Position numbers and translations under genes: made by a program
The notes under the pieces: model-generated
Told to the model about the DNA's origin: nothing
Seen by the model: the letters and a program-made list of their open reading frames with translations, nothing else
Databases searched by the model: none
Assembly (NCBI GenBank): GCA_019636675.1
Contig: JAHBXC010000002.1
Span: 1-64,000 of the forward strand
Direction: 5' to 3'
Length of the DNA stretch: 64,000 bases
Origin: Phycisphaeraceae bacterium
Lineage (GTDB): Bacteria > Planctomycetota > Phycisphaerae > Phycisphaerales > UBA1924
In this document: in pieces, positions 49,486 to 59,238 of the stretch
How positions within the stretch are numbered: position 1 is the stretch's first letter
How the letters are laid out: the number at the start of each line of letters is the position of its first letter

Positions 49486-52400
49486 ATGGTCGCCACGACG
49501 CGCACAGAGTCCGATCACTTCCGAGGCGTGCCCAGGAACTGGGGCGCGTTGCGTTCGCGCGCCGCCATCGACGGGCTGATCGCCGCGATCGTGATCTTCT
49601 CGATCGCGTGCTGCGCCGACTGGAGTCTGTGGCGGGCGGCCGAGCGCAGCGCGCTCAGCCACACGCAAGCCGATCTCTCGCGCCTCGCGGCGGTCGCCGC
49701 GACCGCGATCGACGTCGAGCTGCACGAGCGGATCATGCGCGACCCGTCGCTGCAGAACACCGAGGAATACAGGCGCGCCGTCGAGCCGCTTCGTCGCATG
49801 ATGCTCGCGGCGAGCGACGTCACCTACATCTACACCGCCGTGCGCGACGGGGACAAGGTGCGCTTCGTGCTCGACGCCGCGGAGCCGGGCGACCACGACG
49901 GCGACGGCCGGGAGGACCAGGCGCAGATCTGGGAGGAGTACGTCGACCCCGAGCCCATTATCTACGAGGCGCTCGGCGACGGGTTCTCGGCCGGTCGTCG
50001 CGTCGCGAGCCAGAGGCCCTATTCCGACGCGTGGGGCACGTTCATCACCGGCTACGCGCCCATCCACGACGCCAGCGGCGAGCAGGTGGGCGTCGTCGGC
50101 GTGGATATGGCGGCCGACGACTACATGCGAGATCGCGCCGTGCGCAGCCAGGCGGCGATGTGGGGCCTGCTCCCGGCGTTCTTCTTCTCGCTGCTGGCGG
50201 GCTATGGTGTCGCGGCGCTGCGTCGTCGGCAGCTGCGCGCTGTCGCCGAGCTGGAAGACGAGCGCCACCACGCGAGCCGGCTGGCCGACGTGGCCCGCAG
50301 GACTCAGAACGCGGTCGTCGTGACCGACGCGCTGGGGCGCATCGAGTGGATCAACGAGGGCTTCACGCGCATCACGGGCTACACGCTGGGCGAGGTGCGC
50401 GGGCGCAAGGCCGGAGACTTCCTGCAGGGGCCGGATTCAGATCCGACCGAGGTCAGGCGGATGTCGGAGGCGATCCACGCGGCAAAGCCCATCGATGTCG
50501 AACTGATCAACTACACGAAGGACGGCAGGGCATACTGGATCAGGATCGAGATCGAGCCGGTGCGAGACTCGTCAGGCGCTCTGACCGGGTTCATGGCGAT
50601 CGAGAGCGACATCACGGCGCGCCGGGAGACCGAGAACGCGCTGCGAGAGTTCAAGGAGCGCCTCGAGATCGCGACCGACGCCGGATCGATCGGCATCTGG
50701 GACTACGACCTCGTCTCCGGATCGCTCACCTGGGACCAGCGGATGCACTCGCTGTACGGGATTGGCCCCGATGAGTTCACGGGGGACTTGCGCTCGTGGG
50801 AGAGCGTGGTCGTCCCGGAGGACGCGGCGCGCGTCATGGCGGACCTGCATGCGGCGATCGAGCAGCGAGCAGACTTTCAGGCCGAGTTCAGGATACTGCG
50901 ATCAGGCGGCGAGCTTCGGCACATCCAGGCCAACGCCAAGGTGATCCGCGCCGCGGACGGCAGCCCGATGCGCGTGGTCGGCGTGAACTTCGACATCACC
51001 GAGCGCAAGCTCGCGACGGAAGCGATCAGGCGCAGCGAGGAGCGTTTCCGCGTCTTTGTCGAGCAGTCGCCGTCCGCGGTGCTGATGCTCGATCGGGAGA
51101 TGCGCCACCTCGCGGCGAGTCGGAGGTGGCTCGACGAGATCAAGGCGAACTGTGACGACATCATCGGGCGTCATCACTACGACGTCTATCCGGATCTGAA
51201 GGAGGAGTGGAAGGCGGTTCATGCTCGCTGCCTCGCGGGCGCCACCGAGCGATGCAGCGAGGATTGCTTCGTGAGGCAGGATGGCACGCTCCGGTGGACT
51301 TCCTGGGAGGTCGCCCCGTGGCGCGACAGCAAGGGACAGATCGGCGGCATCATGATCTTCTCGGCCGACCTGACCGAGAAGAAGCGCGAGGAGGACTTCC
51401 TTCGGCAGGCCTCTCGTGTCGCGAAGGTCGGCGCGTGGGAGTTGGACCTGACGACGACAACATCCCGCTGGTCGCCGATGGTCCGAGAGATCTACGAGGT
51501 TGAGCCCGACTACACGCCCTCTCTGGAGTCGTCGCTCGAGTTCTATCCGCCCCACGAGCGGGCACGGGTGCAGACCGCTGTCCAGCGTTCCATAGAGACC
51601 GGAGAGGGTTTCGACCTCGAGTGCGAGCTGATCACAGCCAAGGGTCGCCACCGCTGGGTCCGTAGCATCGGCGAGGCGGTGATGATCCAAGGCAGGTGCG
51701 TGCGGCTGTCGGGCGCGCTCTTCGACATCACGGATCGCAAGAACGCCGAGATCCGCCTTCGCGAGAGCGAGGAGCGGTATTCCCTGGTGCTGGACGGGAC
51801 CGACGACGCGATCTGGGACTGGGACCTCGTGACCGACACGGTGTACTACTCGCCGCGCATGCGCCGGTATCTCGGGCTGGACGACGTGGACGAATTCGCG
51901 GAGCCCGCTCTCTGGCTGGCGCGCATCGACCCGCGCCAGCGCGCGCAGTTTGAGACCGATCTGACGCTGCACATCGAGGGCGCAACCGAGGCGCTGCACA
52001 CGGAGCTGCGTCTCACCGGCGCCGGCGAGTCGCGCCGCTGGACGCTCTGCCGCGCGCGGGCGGTGCGCGACGAGTCCGGCAAGGCAGTGCGCCTCGTCGG
52101 GGCGCTGACCGACATCAGCGAGCTGAAGACGGCGCAGGAGCGTCTGCGCCAGCTGACGCTGCACGACCGCCTGACGGGCCTGCCCAACCGCGTGTTCCTG
52201 ACCGAGCGTCTGCGCCAGGCGGTCTCGAGGATCAGGCAGGACGGCACGAAGACTTTCTCGGTGCTGTTCTTCGACTTCGACCGCTTCAAGATGATCAACG
52301 ACGCGCTCGGGCACGCCGTGGGCGACCAGCTGTTGATCGCCATCGCGCAGCGTTTCCGAGAGTCGCTGCGGTCGTGCGATGTCGCGGCCCGGTTCGGCGG

Positions 52401-53463
52401 CGACGAGTTCGTCGTGATGCTGGACGGCTCGGACGAGGCAGAAGCGCTGGCGATCGCCGAGCGCCTCGTCGGTGTCTTCGCCGCGGCTCACGACCTGGAC
52501 GGGCACGAGGTCGTGTCGACGGCGAGCGTCGGGATCGCCACGTGGGGCGGGGGGTACGCCGCCGCCGAAGACCTGCTGCGCGACGCCGACGCGGCGCTGC
52601 AGATCGCCAAGGCGCTGGGCAAGAACCGCGTGCAGGCCTTCGACGCGACCATGCGGCAGCGCCTCATGCGCCGCCACGAGGTCGAGACCCTCCTGCGCAC
52701 GATGGAGCCCGGCGACGAGCTCGACGTGGTCTACCAGCCGGTCGTTTCGCTCGAGAGCGGCGAGGTCGTGGGCTTCGAGGCGCTGGTGCGCTGGCCGAAG
52801 GCGCCGCTGGGCGAGATCGCTCCGGACGAGTTCATCCCGGTCGCCGAGGAGACAGGCGACATCGTGCGGCTGGGCGAGTGGGTGCTGCGCCGCGCGTGCG
52901 AGACCCTGCGAGCGTGGACCGACGAGCTCGGCGGCGCGCGTCGCCCGTGGATCAGCGTGAATCTGTCCAAGCGTCAACTGTCGCAGCCGGACCTCCTCGA
53001 GACGATCCAAGCGGTGCTCCGCGACACCCGGGTCCCGGCGTCGTCGCTCAAGCTCGAGATCACCGAGTCGACGATCATGGACCCGCGCCACGACCACATC
53101 GAGACGATGCGCCGGATCCGAGCGCTGGGCGTGGGGCTCTCGATGGACGATTTCGGCACCGGCTATTCCTCGCTGAGCAGCCTGCAGCGGTTCCCGATCG
53201 AGACGCTGAAGATCGACCGAGGATTCGTCGTGAATCTGACGACGCAGCGCCAGTTCGCCGCCGTCATGCAGTCGATCGTGATGCTCGCGCACCATCTGGA
53301 CCTGAGCATCGTGGCCGAGGGCGTCGAGACGCATGAGCAGGTCACGCAGCTCCAGTCGATCGGCTGCGGGTACGCGCAGGGGTACTACTTCGCTCGCCCG
53401 CTGCACGCGGACCGGGCGCTCGCGATGCTGCGCGAGGGCGACGGCTCCAGAGCCGCCGCCTGA
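49486..53463 (+). CDS. Membrane multi-PAS GGDEF-EAL protein
   Basis: A 1325-residue cyclic-di-GMP enzyme. Two transmembrane helices (about 30-50 and 223-243) flank a periplasmic sensor region (about 51-222, with an Asp-rich DHDGDGREDQ loop). About five PAS/PAC units follow (about 265-880). The GGDEF domain (about 895-1055) has an intact GGDEF and an RSCD I-site exactly five residues before it, so product inhibition is expected. The EAL domain (about 1070-1315) keeps GFEALVRW, EITEST, MDDFGTGYSSL and EGVET. Both synthesis and breakdown appear possible; which dominates cannot be told. It converges on the HDOD gene. Confidence 0.93.
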   Translation: MVATTRTESDHFRGVPRNWGALRSRAAIDGLIAAIVIFSIACCADWSLWRAAERSALSHTQADLSRLAAVAATAIDVELHERIMRDPSLQNTEEYRRAVEPLRRMMLAASDVTYIYTAVRDGDKVRFVLDAAEPGDHDGDGREDQAQIWEEYVDPEPIIYEALGDGFSAGRRVASQRPYSDAWGTFITGYAPIHDASGEQVGVVGVDMAADDYMRDRAVRSQAAMWGLLPAFFFSLLAGYGVAALRRRQLRAVAELEDERHHASRLADVARRTQNAVVVTDALGRIEWINEGFTRITGYTLGEVRGRKAGDFLQGPDSDPTEVRRMSEAIHAAKPIDVELINYTKDGRAYWIRIEIEPVRDSSGALTGFMAIESDITARRETENALREFKERLEIATDAGSIGIWDYDLVSGSLTWDQRMHSLYGIGPDEFTGDLRSWESVVVPEDAARVMADLHAAIEQRADFQAEFRILRSGGELRHIQANAKVIRAADGSPMRVVGVNFDITERKLATEAIRRSEERFRVFVEQSPSAVLMLDREMRHLAASRRWLDEIKANCDDIIGRHHYDVYPDLKEEWKAVHARCLAGATERCSEDCFVRQDGTLRWTSWEVAPWRDSKGQIGGIMIFSADLTEKKREEDFLRQASRVAKVGAWELDLTTTTSRWSPMVREIYEVEPDYTPSLESSLEFYPPHERARVQTAVQRSIETGEGFDLECELITAKGRHRWVRSIGEAVMIQGRCVRLSGALFDITDRKNAEIRLRESEERYSLVLDGTDDAIWDWDLVTDTVYYSPRMRRYLGLDDVDEFAEPALWLARIDPRQRAQFETDLTLHIEGATEALHTELRLTGAGESRRWTLCRARAVRDESGKAVRLVGALTDISELKTAQERLRQLTLHDRLTGLPNRVFLTERLRQAVSRIRQDGTKTFSVLFFDFDRFKMINDALGHAVGDQLLIAIAQRFRESLRSCDVAARFGGDEFVVMLDGSDEAEALAIAERLVGVFAAAHDLDGHEVVSTASVGIATWGGGYAAAEDLLRDADAALQIAKALGKNRVQAFDATMRQRLMRRHEVETLLRTMEPGDELDVVYQPVVSLESGEVVGFEALVRWPKAPLGEIAPDEFIPVAEETGDIVRLGEWVLRRACETLRAWTDELGGARRPWISVNLSKRQLSQPDLLETIQAVLRDTRVPASSLKLEITESTIMDPRHDHIETMRRIRALGVGLSMDDFGTGYSSLSSLQRFPIETLKIDRGFVVNLTTQRQFAAVMQSIVMLAHHLDLSIVAEGVETHEQVTQLQSIGCGYAQGYYFARPLHADRALAMLREGDGSRAAA

Positions 53464-53525
53464 GGGATGCGGCGCGGCGGGCAGGGGGCCTGAAACAACT
53501 CGTGGGACAGCGATCGGCGTTGTTC

Positions 53526-53550
53526 GATCGACGGGCTTGGCTGCCCGATC
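53526..53550. terminator. Possible hairpin between convergent genes
   Basis: GATC...GGGC (53526-53536) pairs with GCCC followed by GATC (53543-53550), with a small bulge. It lies between the 3' ends of the GGDEF-EAL gene and the HDOD gene. No T run is present. Confidence 0.25.
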
Positions 53551-53653
53551 GGGGTGCGCATCGGCGTCGTGTCAGCAGCGGAGCGTCAGCGCGCCGGGGC
53601 GCGCGGGCCAGGGCCTGCGCTGCGCCGGTTCCCGTCGTGTCTGGCTGGGCGGA

Positions 53654-56002
53654 TCAGGCCTCGGCGTCGGTGGTCTCTGCGTCGAGCCCGACGGAGTCTT
53701 CCTCGGGGACGGGCTGCGCCTCCATGTCGGGCGGCGCGAGCGGGACGAAGAGGGCGACGGCCAGCCCGCCTCCCGGGTCTGCGCGGAGGGAGATGTCGCC
53801 CGCGCTGAGCTCGATGAGGCGCTTGGCGCGCGTGAGCCCCAGCCCGAGGCGCCGGAGCTTCTTCTTGGTCGTGAAGTACGCGTCGAACACCTTGGGCAGG
53901 TCGTCGGGCGGGACGCCCTCGCCGTCGTCGCGCACGAGGATCAGCGCGCGCCCCGTGTTGTGGTCGACGTGGCCCCGGATCTCGACGATCTCGCTCTTCT
54001 CGCTCTCGAGCCCGTTGACGATAACCTCGGCGAGGGCGTCGATGACCTGCTCGGGGTCGACGAGGACGTTGGGCAGGTTGGGCTCTGCGAGCACGCGCGG
54101 CCTGGGCTGGGGGTAGCGGCGCGGGTCGTGCTTGTAACGCCCTCGGGCCTCGCGGCTGGCGCGCTCGAGGACCCAGTTGAGCGGGACCGCGGCGCGCTTG
54201 ATCTCGGGCGTCTCGCTGAAGAGGCGGAGCGTCTGCACGAGCGTGCCGACGTTGGCGCCCGCGAGGGCGATGCCCTCGAGCCAGCGCTGGTCGCGCTGCT
54301 TGTCGAGGCCGGGGGCGAGCATCTCGCAGCGGGTGCGGATCATCTCGACCTGCGCCATGAAACTGTCCGTCGCGCCGCTGGCGAGCGAGGCGATGCTCTT
54401 GAGGCCTTCGGCTTCGAGCATCGCGACGCGGGCCTGTTCGGCCTTCGCGTCCGCTTGCGTCAGGCGGGAGGTCGCGTCGCGTGCGGCGTCGGACGCGGCG
54501 ACGACCGCGAGGGCCGACCCCCACGCGCCCAGCAGGGGGCGAAGGGCGGGCGAGTCGGCGCCGGGGTCTTTGTCGAGGAGCAACGCCGCGCCGAGCTGCG
54601 CGCCGGCGGGCAGCGCGCAGGCGAACCCGGACGCGAGACGACCCGCGAAGAAGGGGTCGTTGGCGAGCCACGCGGCCTTCGGCGCGAGGGGTTGCGCCGG
54701 CTTGTCGCCCTTGAAGTGGTCGCGCAGCGCCGCGTCGTTCTGGGGCGGGTTGATCGCGCCGGAACGAACGCCGGCGTCGCTGATCGCGAAGACGCGGCAC
54801 GCGCCCCCGGGCACGGGCTGCACGCAGAGTGCCACGGTGGCGCCCCCGAGCGACTCGCGCGCCGATTCGAGGATCGCGCCCGCCGCGTCCTCGAGCGAGG
54901 CGCCTTGCGCGATCCTGGACTGGAACGCGCTGACGGCGGCGAGGGCGGCCTTCTGGCGCTCGACCAGCTTCTCGCGCGGCGTCTCGCGGGCGCGCTGGCG
55001 CTCCAGCTCGCCCCGGGTGCGCTTGAGCGTGATGCCGAAGAGCTCGCCGACCGACGCGCCCTTCATCCCCACGATCGTCGCGCGTGCGGAGACGGCGTCC
55101 ATCAGCGTGCGTTCGATCGCTCCGAGCGTCTGGGGGTCGACCTGGCAGACCACGCCGGCGCGCTCGAGCGCGTCGCGCGTGGGGGCGTCGCCGAACCAGG
55201 CGAGCTGCGAGAAACGCGTGAGCGCGCTCGCGAGGTTGACGGTGGTGATGACCGGCTTGTGAGGGGTCTGCGGCACGCGGTCGGGCGTGACCCCGGCAAG
55301 CCAGATCGAGTCGCGCACCGACTGGGGCAGCTGCCAGCGCTCGGCGACCTTGCGACCGACGGTGTGGTGGTCGATGCCCATGATGGCGCGCTCGATCTCG
55401 GCGAGGTCCTTGCCCTCACGCTCGGCGAAGGCCGCGACACGCGCGAACGAGCGGGGGAGGATCGAGTCCAGCGCCAGCACGCCCAGACTCTGGGCGAAAC
55501 CGGCGAGGAACGCGTCGGCGACATCGACCGGCTCGCCCCCCGACGAACGGGCGGAGGCGAGGGATTCTGCGGCGCTCGCGACGCCCATCGACGACAGCCA
55601 GAACACGCGGCGGTCCATCGTTGGCGCGTTGGGGTCGGCCCCGGCGTCGCCCTCCAGCGAGACGGTCGGGCGCTCGGCGTAGGCGTCGTAGAGCTGGCAC
55701 GCGACGACGGCGGCGCGCAGCGTCGAGAGCCCGGCGAGCAGCGCGACATCGTCGATGGAGTTGATGTCCTTGCCGGAGTTCGCCTTGCCCGACGCGGCGC
55801 ACAGCAGTTTCGCGATCGCGAGGGCGCGCGGCGTCAGCGACGCGTCCGCTTCGATCAGCGACACCACCTCGCGGGGCTCGAAGGAGTCCTCTTTCGCGGC
55901 CAGGAGTTGCGCCGACGCGTCCGGCGGGCCGGGAAGGTCGCCCAGGCGTCCAAGAACCTGTTCGGCACGACGGGCGGGAGATTGATCGTTCTGGGTCGTC
56001 AC
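53654..56002 (-). CDS. HDOD domain protein with degenerate histidine-kinase module
   Basis: A 782-residue cytoplasmic signalling protein. An HDOD domain (about 30-240: DASLTPRALAIAKLL, AGLSTLRAAVVACQLYDAY, DHHTVGRKVAERWQLP) is followed by a helical stretch and a GAF-like region (about 345-500). The C-terminal part resembles a histidine kinase: the ATPase has an N-box (EVIVNGLES), DDGEGVPPDDLPKVFDAYFTTKK and GLGLTRAKRLIEL. The dimerisation helix reads ASLASGATDSFMAQVEMIR where active kinases have the phospho-accepting histidine, so that residue is missing. It may bind ATP but not autophosphorylate. No response regulator is adjacent. Confidence 0.82.
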   Translation of the reverse strand: MTTQNDQSPARRAEQVLGRLGDLPGPPDASAQLLAAKEDSFEPREVVSLIEADASLTPRALAIAKLLCAASGKANSGKDINSIDDVALLAGLSTLRAAVVACQLYDAYAERPTVSLEGDAGADPNAPTMDRRVFWLSSMGVASAAESLASARSSGGEPVDVADAFLAGFAQSLGVLALDSILPRSFARVAAFAEREGKDLAEIERAIMGIDHHTVGRKVAERWQLPQSVRDSIWLAGVTPDRVPQTPHKPVITTVNLASALTRFSQLAWFGDAPTRDALERAGVVCQVDPQTLGAIERTLMDAVSARATIVGMKGASVGELFGITLKRTRGELERQRARETPREKLVERQKAALAAVSAFQSRIAQGASLEDAAGAILESARESLGGATVALCVQPVPGGACRVFAISDAGVRSGAINPPQNDAALRDHFKGDKPAQPLAPKAAWLANDPFFAGRLASGFACALPAGAQLGAALLLDKDPGADSPALRPLLGAWGSALAVVAASDAARDATSRLTQADAKAEQARVAMLEAEGLKSIASLASGATDSFMAQVEMIRTRCEMLAPGLDKQRDQRWLEGIALAGANVGTLVQTLRLFSETPEIKRAAVPLNWVLERASREARGRYKHDPRRYPQPRPRVLAEPNLPNVLVDPEQVIDALAEVIVNGLESEKSEIVEIRGHVDHNTGRALILVRDDGEGVPPDDLPKVFDAYFTTKKKLRRLGLGLTRAKRLIELSAGDISLRADPGGGLAVALFVPLAPPDMEAQPVPEEDSVGLDAETTDAEA

Positions 56003-56172
56003 GGAGTGTCCCTCGAGTCGCCGCGGCCGCGGCGCACCGGGTCCATCATCGACGACATCCGAGCCACGCTTTCCGCGGCGGGGAGGGGCGAGGGCGCCCG
56101 GCGCGCGGCGGGGCTCCGCTGAGCGTCACACCCGGCGCAGACGCGCCAGTCGTCACAACCGGCGCAGACGCG

Positions 56173-57012
56173 TCAGCGGTTCGTCTCGCCCACGATCGAG
56201 GGGGCGGCGGCGTCGGCGTCGCGCGAGGGGACGCGCTCGACGAGGTACATGGTGGGCAGGAGGTAGTTTCGCCCCTGATGCGCGAAGAACTCTCCCGACA
56301 GCGAGACCACCGGCGGCTCCGGGGAAAACGCCGCGAGTGACTCGAGCTCCTCGAGCATCAGCGAGGGGAGCATCATCACCGGGATCGTGGTCGCAGGGTC
56401 GCGTTCGAGCGCGCCCTCGGGCGTGAGTTGCTCGAAGAAGGCCCACCCGGCCGGGTTCTGGAGGATCCGCCCTCGGACAAGGGTGACCCTCGTGCCCTCG
56501 CGCCGGACGGGCGTGGCCTCGCGGCGCGGCTCGCCGGCGCGGCCCGGCGCTCGCGCGCGATCGGTCCGCTGGCGTTCGAAATCGCGCACGAGGTCGGCGA
56601 CGGTTGGCCCTCCGGTGAGTGACTGCTCGGGCGAGGGCGACGCGTCGTCGATGCCCGGGGCCGAGAACGCGCTCAGGAGGAGGTAGTTCCTTTCCCGGTG
56701 CACGAAGACCCGGCCGGAGAGCCGGTATCGCCCCTCGCCGCGCGCGCCGACGACCTGCTCGAGCTCTCCGAGGCGCAGCGAGGGCGAGAGCGTGAAATGG
56801 CGGACCTTTCCCTTGTGGACGGTCTCGAAGACCCACCCGTCGTCGAAGGCCCGGAGCACGCCGTCGGCGCTCACGAGCTGCTCGCCCTCGCGGATGAGCG
56901 GGGCGGGGCGGGCGAGGTCGCTGCTCTCGGCCGGTCGCTCGTTCTGGGCGAGCGCCCCCGCGGGCGCCGCGAGGAGGATCGCGAGGAACAGGCTGGTCGA
57001 GCGACGCGTCAT
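56173..57012 (-). CDS. Exported protein with internal duplication, unknown function
   Basis: Not recognised. The 279-residue protein has a signal peptide (MTRRSTSLFLAILLAAPAGALAQ, about residues 1-23). It contains two related segments of about 100 residues: the first ends SGRVFVHRERNYLLLSAFS and the second ends SGEFFAHQGRNYLLPTMYLV. Each begins with a strand about functional or default values (VSADGVLRAFDDGWVFE; VRGRILQNPAGWAFFE). The repeat F(V/A)HxxRNYLL is the clearest landmark. The middle (about 150-190) is Arg-rich. It is probably periplasmic and diverges from the lipoprotein gene that starts 86 bases away. Confidence 0.65.
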   Translation of the reverse strand: MTRRSTSLFLAILLAAPAGALAQNERPAESSDLARPAPLIREGEQLVSADGVLRAFDDGWVFETVHKGKVRHFTLSPSLRLGELEQVVGARGEGRYRLSGRVFVHRERNYLLLSAFSAPGIDDASPSPEQSLTGGPTVADLVRDFERQRTDRARAPGRAGEPRREATPVRREGTRVTLVRGRILQNPAGWAFFEQLTPEGALERDPATTIPVMMLPSLMLEELESLAAFSPEPPVVSLSGEFFAHQGRNYLLPTMYLVERVPSRDADAAAPSIVGETNR

Positions 57013-57097
57013 CCCTCTTTCGTCGGACACAGAGGCCCGCGTCGTGCACACCTCTGCGTCGGTCAGCCCCGGGGGGCGGATACCCTGAGTCCCGGCC

Positions 57098-58513
57098 ATG
57101 GTCCGAATACCGCGCATCGCGACGATCGTTCTCGGGGCGTGCTCGCTGCTCGCGCCGGCGGGCTGCCGGAGCGCGTTCGAGGATCACCGGTCGGGCCTGC
57201 GATCAGCCGCGGCCCAGGGCCGGTGGGAAATAGCCGCCGCCGCGATGGACGACCCCGTCATCATCGACCGGTACGGGCAGCGGAACCGGCTGCTGTGGCT
57301 TCTGGATCGGGGGACGGTCGCGCAGGCGATGGGGGACCACGCGAAGGCGATCGAGACGCTCAACGCGGCCGAGGACATCATGGACCGCTCGATGCGCGAG
57401 TCGCTTGGGGATGTGCTCGGCGCGCTGCTCATCAACGACACGGTGCGCCGGTACACGGGCGAGCCGTACGAGGACATCTACGTCAATGTGATCAAGATGC
57501 TCGCGCACCTTGAGGCCGGCGCGTTCGACGACGGGGCCACGATCGAGGCGCGTCGGATCGCGTCGAAGGCGAACCTGCAGCGGGACCGCTATCTGAAGCT
57601 CCTGCCCGCGACGCGCGACGCGGCGCTGCGCCGCATGGAGGACGCGGCGCAGTCCCGGGGCGCCGCCCCGGGCTCGGAGTCGTATGTCCCGCGATACTCG
57701 CTGGATGTCCCCCCCAGCGTGGGCGGCGTGATCGCCGAGAACCGGCAGGGCGAGTTCATCGAGTCCACCCTCGGGCTGTTCCTGACGACGGCGATGTGGA
57801 TGCACTTCGGGGAGGCCGGCAACCAGCGCGTCGCCGCCGAGCGTCTGGTGCAGACCATCGACCTCCATCGCGAGTTGATGCAGGGGGTCGACCCGGCGCC
57901 CTTCGCGCCGCTCGCGAGCGCCGAGGCCCGCGAGCACAACCTGCTGCTGGTCGCGACGTCCGGGCTCGGGCCGACGAAGACCGCGTTCCGCTTCCCGCCG
58001 CTGATCATCGACGGCGCGCCGATCTACTTCGAGTTGCCGATCGTCCGTCGCGTGCCGAGCGCCGCGTCGTCGGCGCGCGCGATCGTGAACAACACCCGCG
58101 TGATCGATCTGGCGCTCGTCGAGGACCTGGGCCAGGTCGCGGAGGAGAACCACCGGCGCGCGCTCGCGCTGACCTACATCCGCACGATCGCCCGGGCGGC
58201 GACGAAAGCGATCGCGACCCGGGCGGCGGTGAAGCACGTCGAGCGGCGCAACGACGACGACTGGGTCCGTTTGGGGGTGAACCTCGCCGGGCTGCTGGTT
58301 CCCGTGCTGACGGAGCGCGCTGACCTTCGCGCGTGGGAGACGCTGCCCGGGCAGGCGCACGGCGCGCTGGTCGGGCTTCCGCCGGGCGAGCACACGGTGC
58401 GACTGGAATGGGTCGGCGCCGGGGGGCGCGTGGTGGACGAGTCCCGGGTGTTCACCGTGCGGGTGGAGCGCGAGGGCCAGTTCCGGGCGGTGATCGCGCG
58501 GTCTGCCCGGTAG
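57098..58513 (+). CDS. COG3014-like lipoprotein
   Basis: A 471-residue predicted lipoprotein (lipobox APAGC at about residues 19-23). The N-terminal half is helical and TPR-like (NRLLWLLDRGTVAQAMGDHAKAIETLNAAEDIMD). The C-terminal half is beta-rich and ends in an Ig-like or carrier segment (LPGQAHGALVGLPPGEHTVRLEWVG). The pattern matches the COG3014 group, which is commonly encoded next to LpoB-like lipoproteins, as here (95 bases to the next gene). The role is unknown; a link to cell-wall synthesis is inferred from that neighbour. Confidence 0.68.
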   Translation: MVRIPRIATIVLGACSLLAPAGCRSAFEDHRSGLRSAAAQGRWEIAAAAMDDPVIIDRYGQRNRLLWLLDRGTVAQAMGDHAKAIETLNAAEDIMDRSMRESLGDVLGALLINDTVRRYTGEPYEDIYVNVIKMLAHLEAGAFDDGATIEARRIASKANLQRDRYLKLLPATRDAALRRMEDAAQSRGAAPGSESYVPRYSLDVPPSVGGVIAENRQGEFIESTLGLFLTTAMWMHFGEAGNQRVAAERLVQTIDLHRELMQGVDPAPFAPLASAEAREHNLLLVATSGLGPTKTAFRFPPLIIDGAPIYFELPIVRRVPSAASSARAIVNNTRVIDLALVEDLGQVAEENHRRALALTYIRTIARAATKAIATRAAVKHVERRNDDDWVRLGVNLAGLLVPVLTERADLRAWETLPGQAHGALVGLPPGEHTVRLEWVGAGGRVVDESRVFTVRVEREGQFRAVIARSAR

Positions 58514-58608
58514 GGAATCGTTCAGGGCTCGGAACCGGCCCGGGTGGCCCGCGTCGGGTACGCTGTGAGTGAACGCTAAGCGGCCGCGCGAGCGGCGGGA
58601 GTTTCGTC

Positions 58609-59238
58609 ATGCACGGACAGGAGCGTCGTTTGCGATACAGCATCGGGTGCGCGTTGGTCGCGGCGGGGGCGCTGACGCTGGTCGCGTCGTCGGGCTGCAA
58701 GAGCCGCACCGTCACGCGCGTGGACCCCACGGATGTCCGCGACCTCGATTACCGGTTCGACGAGGACGACGCGCGCGAGACCGCCAACACGATGATCCGC
58801 GACGCGCTGTCGCAGGGCTGGATCGACAACTGGATGGCCAGGCACGACCAGCGCCCGATCATGATCGTCGGCACGGTCCGCAACGAGACGAGCGACTACC
58901 TCGACAGCAAACTGTTCACGAAGCAGATCGAGCGGGCGCTGATCAACTCTGGCCGGGTCCGGATTGTCGCGGCCCGCGACGAGCGGGGCGAGATCCGCGA
59001 CGAACGCCGGCAGGGGCTCGACTGGTCGCGCCCGGAGACCGTGAAGCAGCAGGCCTATGAGCTTGGCGCCGACTTCATGATGATCGGGCGCGTCGGCGAG
59101 AACATCGAGCGGTCGCGCGACGGACGACAGCGCATCGTCTACTACCAGGTCAACCTCGAGATGATCGACATGGAGAGCAACGAGAAGGTCTGGATCGGCG
59201 AGACCCAGATCGAGAAGCGCGTGCGAGACCGAGGATGA
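58609..59238 (+). CDS. LpoB-like penicillin-binding-protein activator lipoprotein
   Basis: A 209-residue lipoprotein (lipobox VASSGC at about residues 25-30) with the LpoB-type domain. In E. coli LpoB reaches from the outer membrane to activate PBP1B. Family-like segments are ETANTMIRDALSQGW, RPIMIVGTVRNETSDYLDSKLFTKQIERALINSGRVRIV and YYQVNLEMIDMESNEKVWIGE, read here in short pieces. The gene is coupled to the downstream peptidase gene by ATGA and follows the COG3014-like gene, a grouping known from other bacteria. No PBP gene is in the window. Confidence 0.8.
   Translation: MHGQERRLRYSIGCALVAAGALTLVASSGCKSRTVTRVDPTDVRDLDYRFDEDDARETANTMIRDALSQGWIDNWMARHDQRPIMIVGTVRNETSDYLDSKLFTKQIERALINSGRVRIVAARDERGEIRDERRQGLDWSRPETVKQQAYELGADFMMIGRVGENIERSRDGRQRIVYYQVNLEMIDMESNEKVWIGETQIEKRVRDRG

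Noticed and set aside
53333..56122. 929-codon plus-strand open frame opposite the HDOD gene
   Set aside because: No motif, and it overlaps the end of the EAL domain. The minus-strand HDOD/ATPase protein is convincing.
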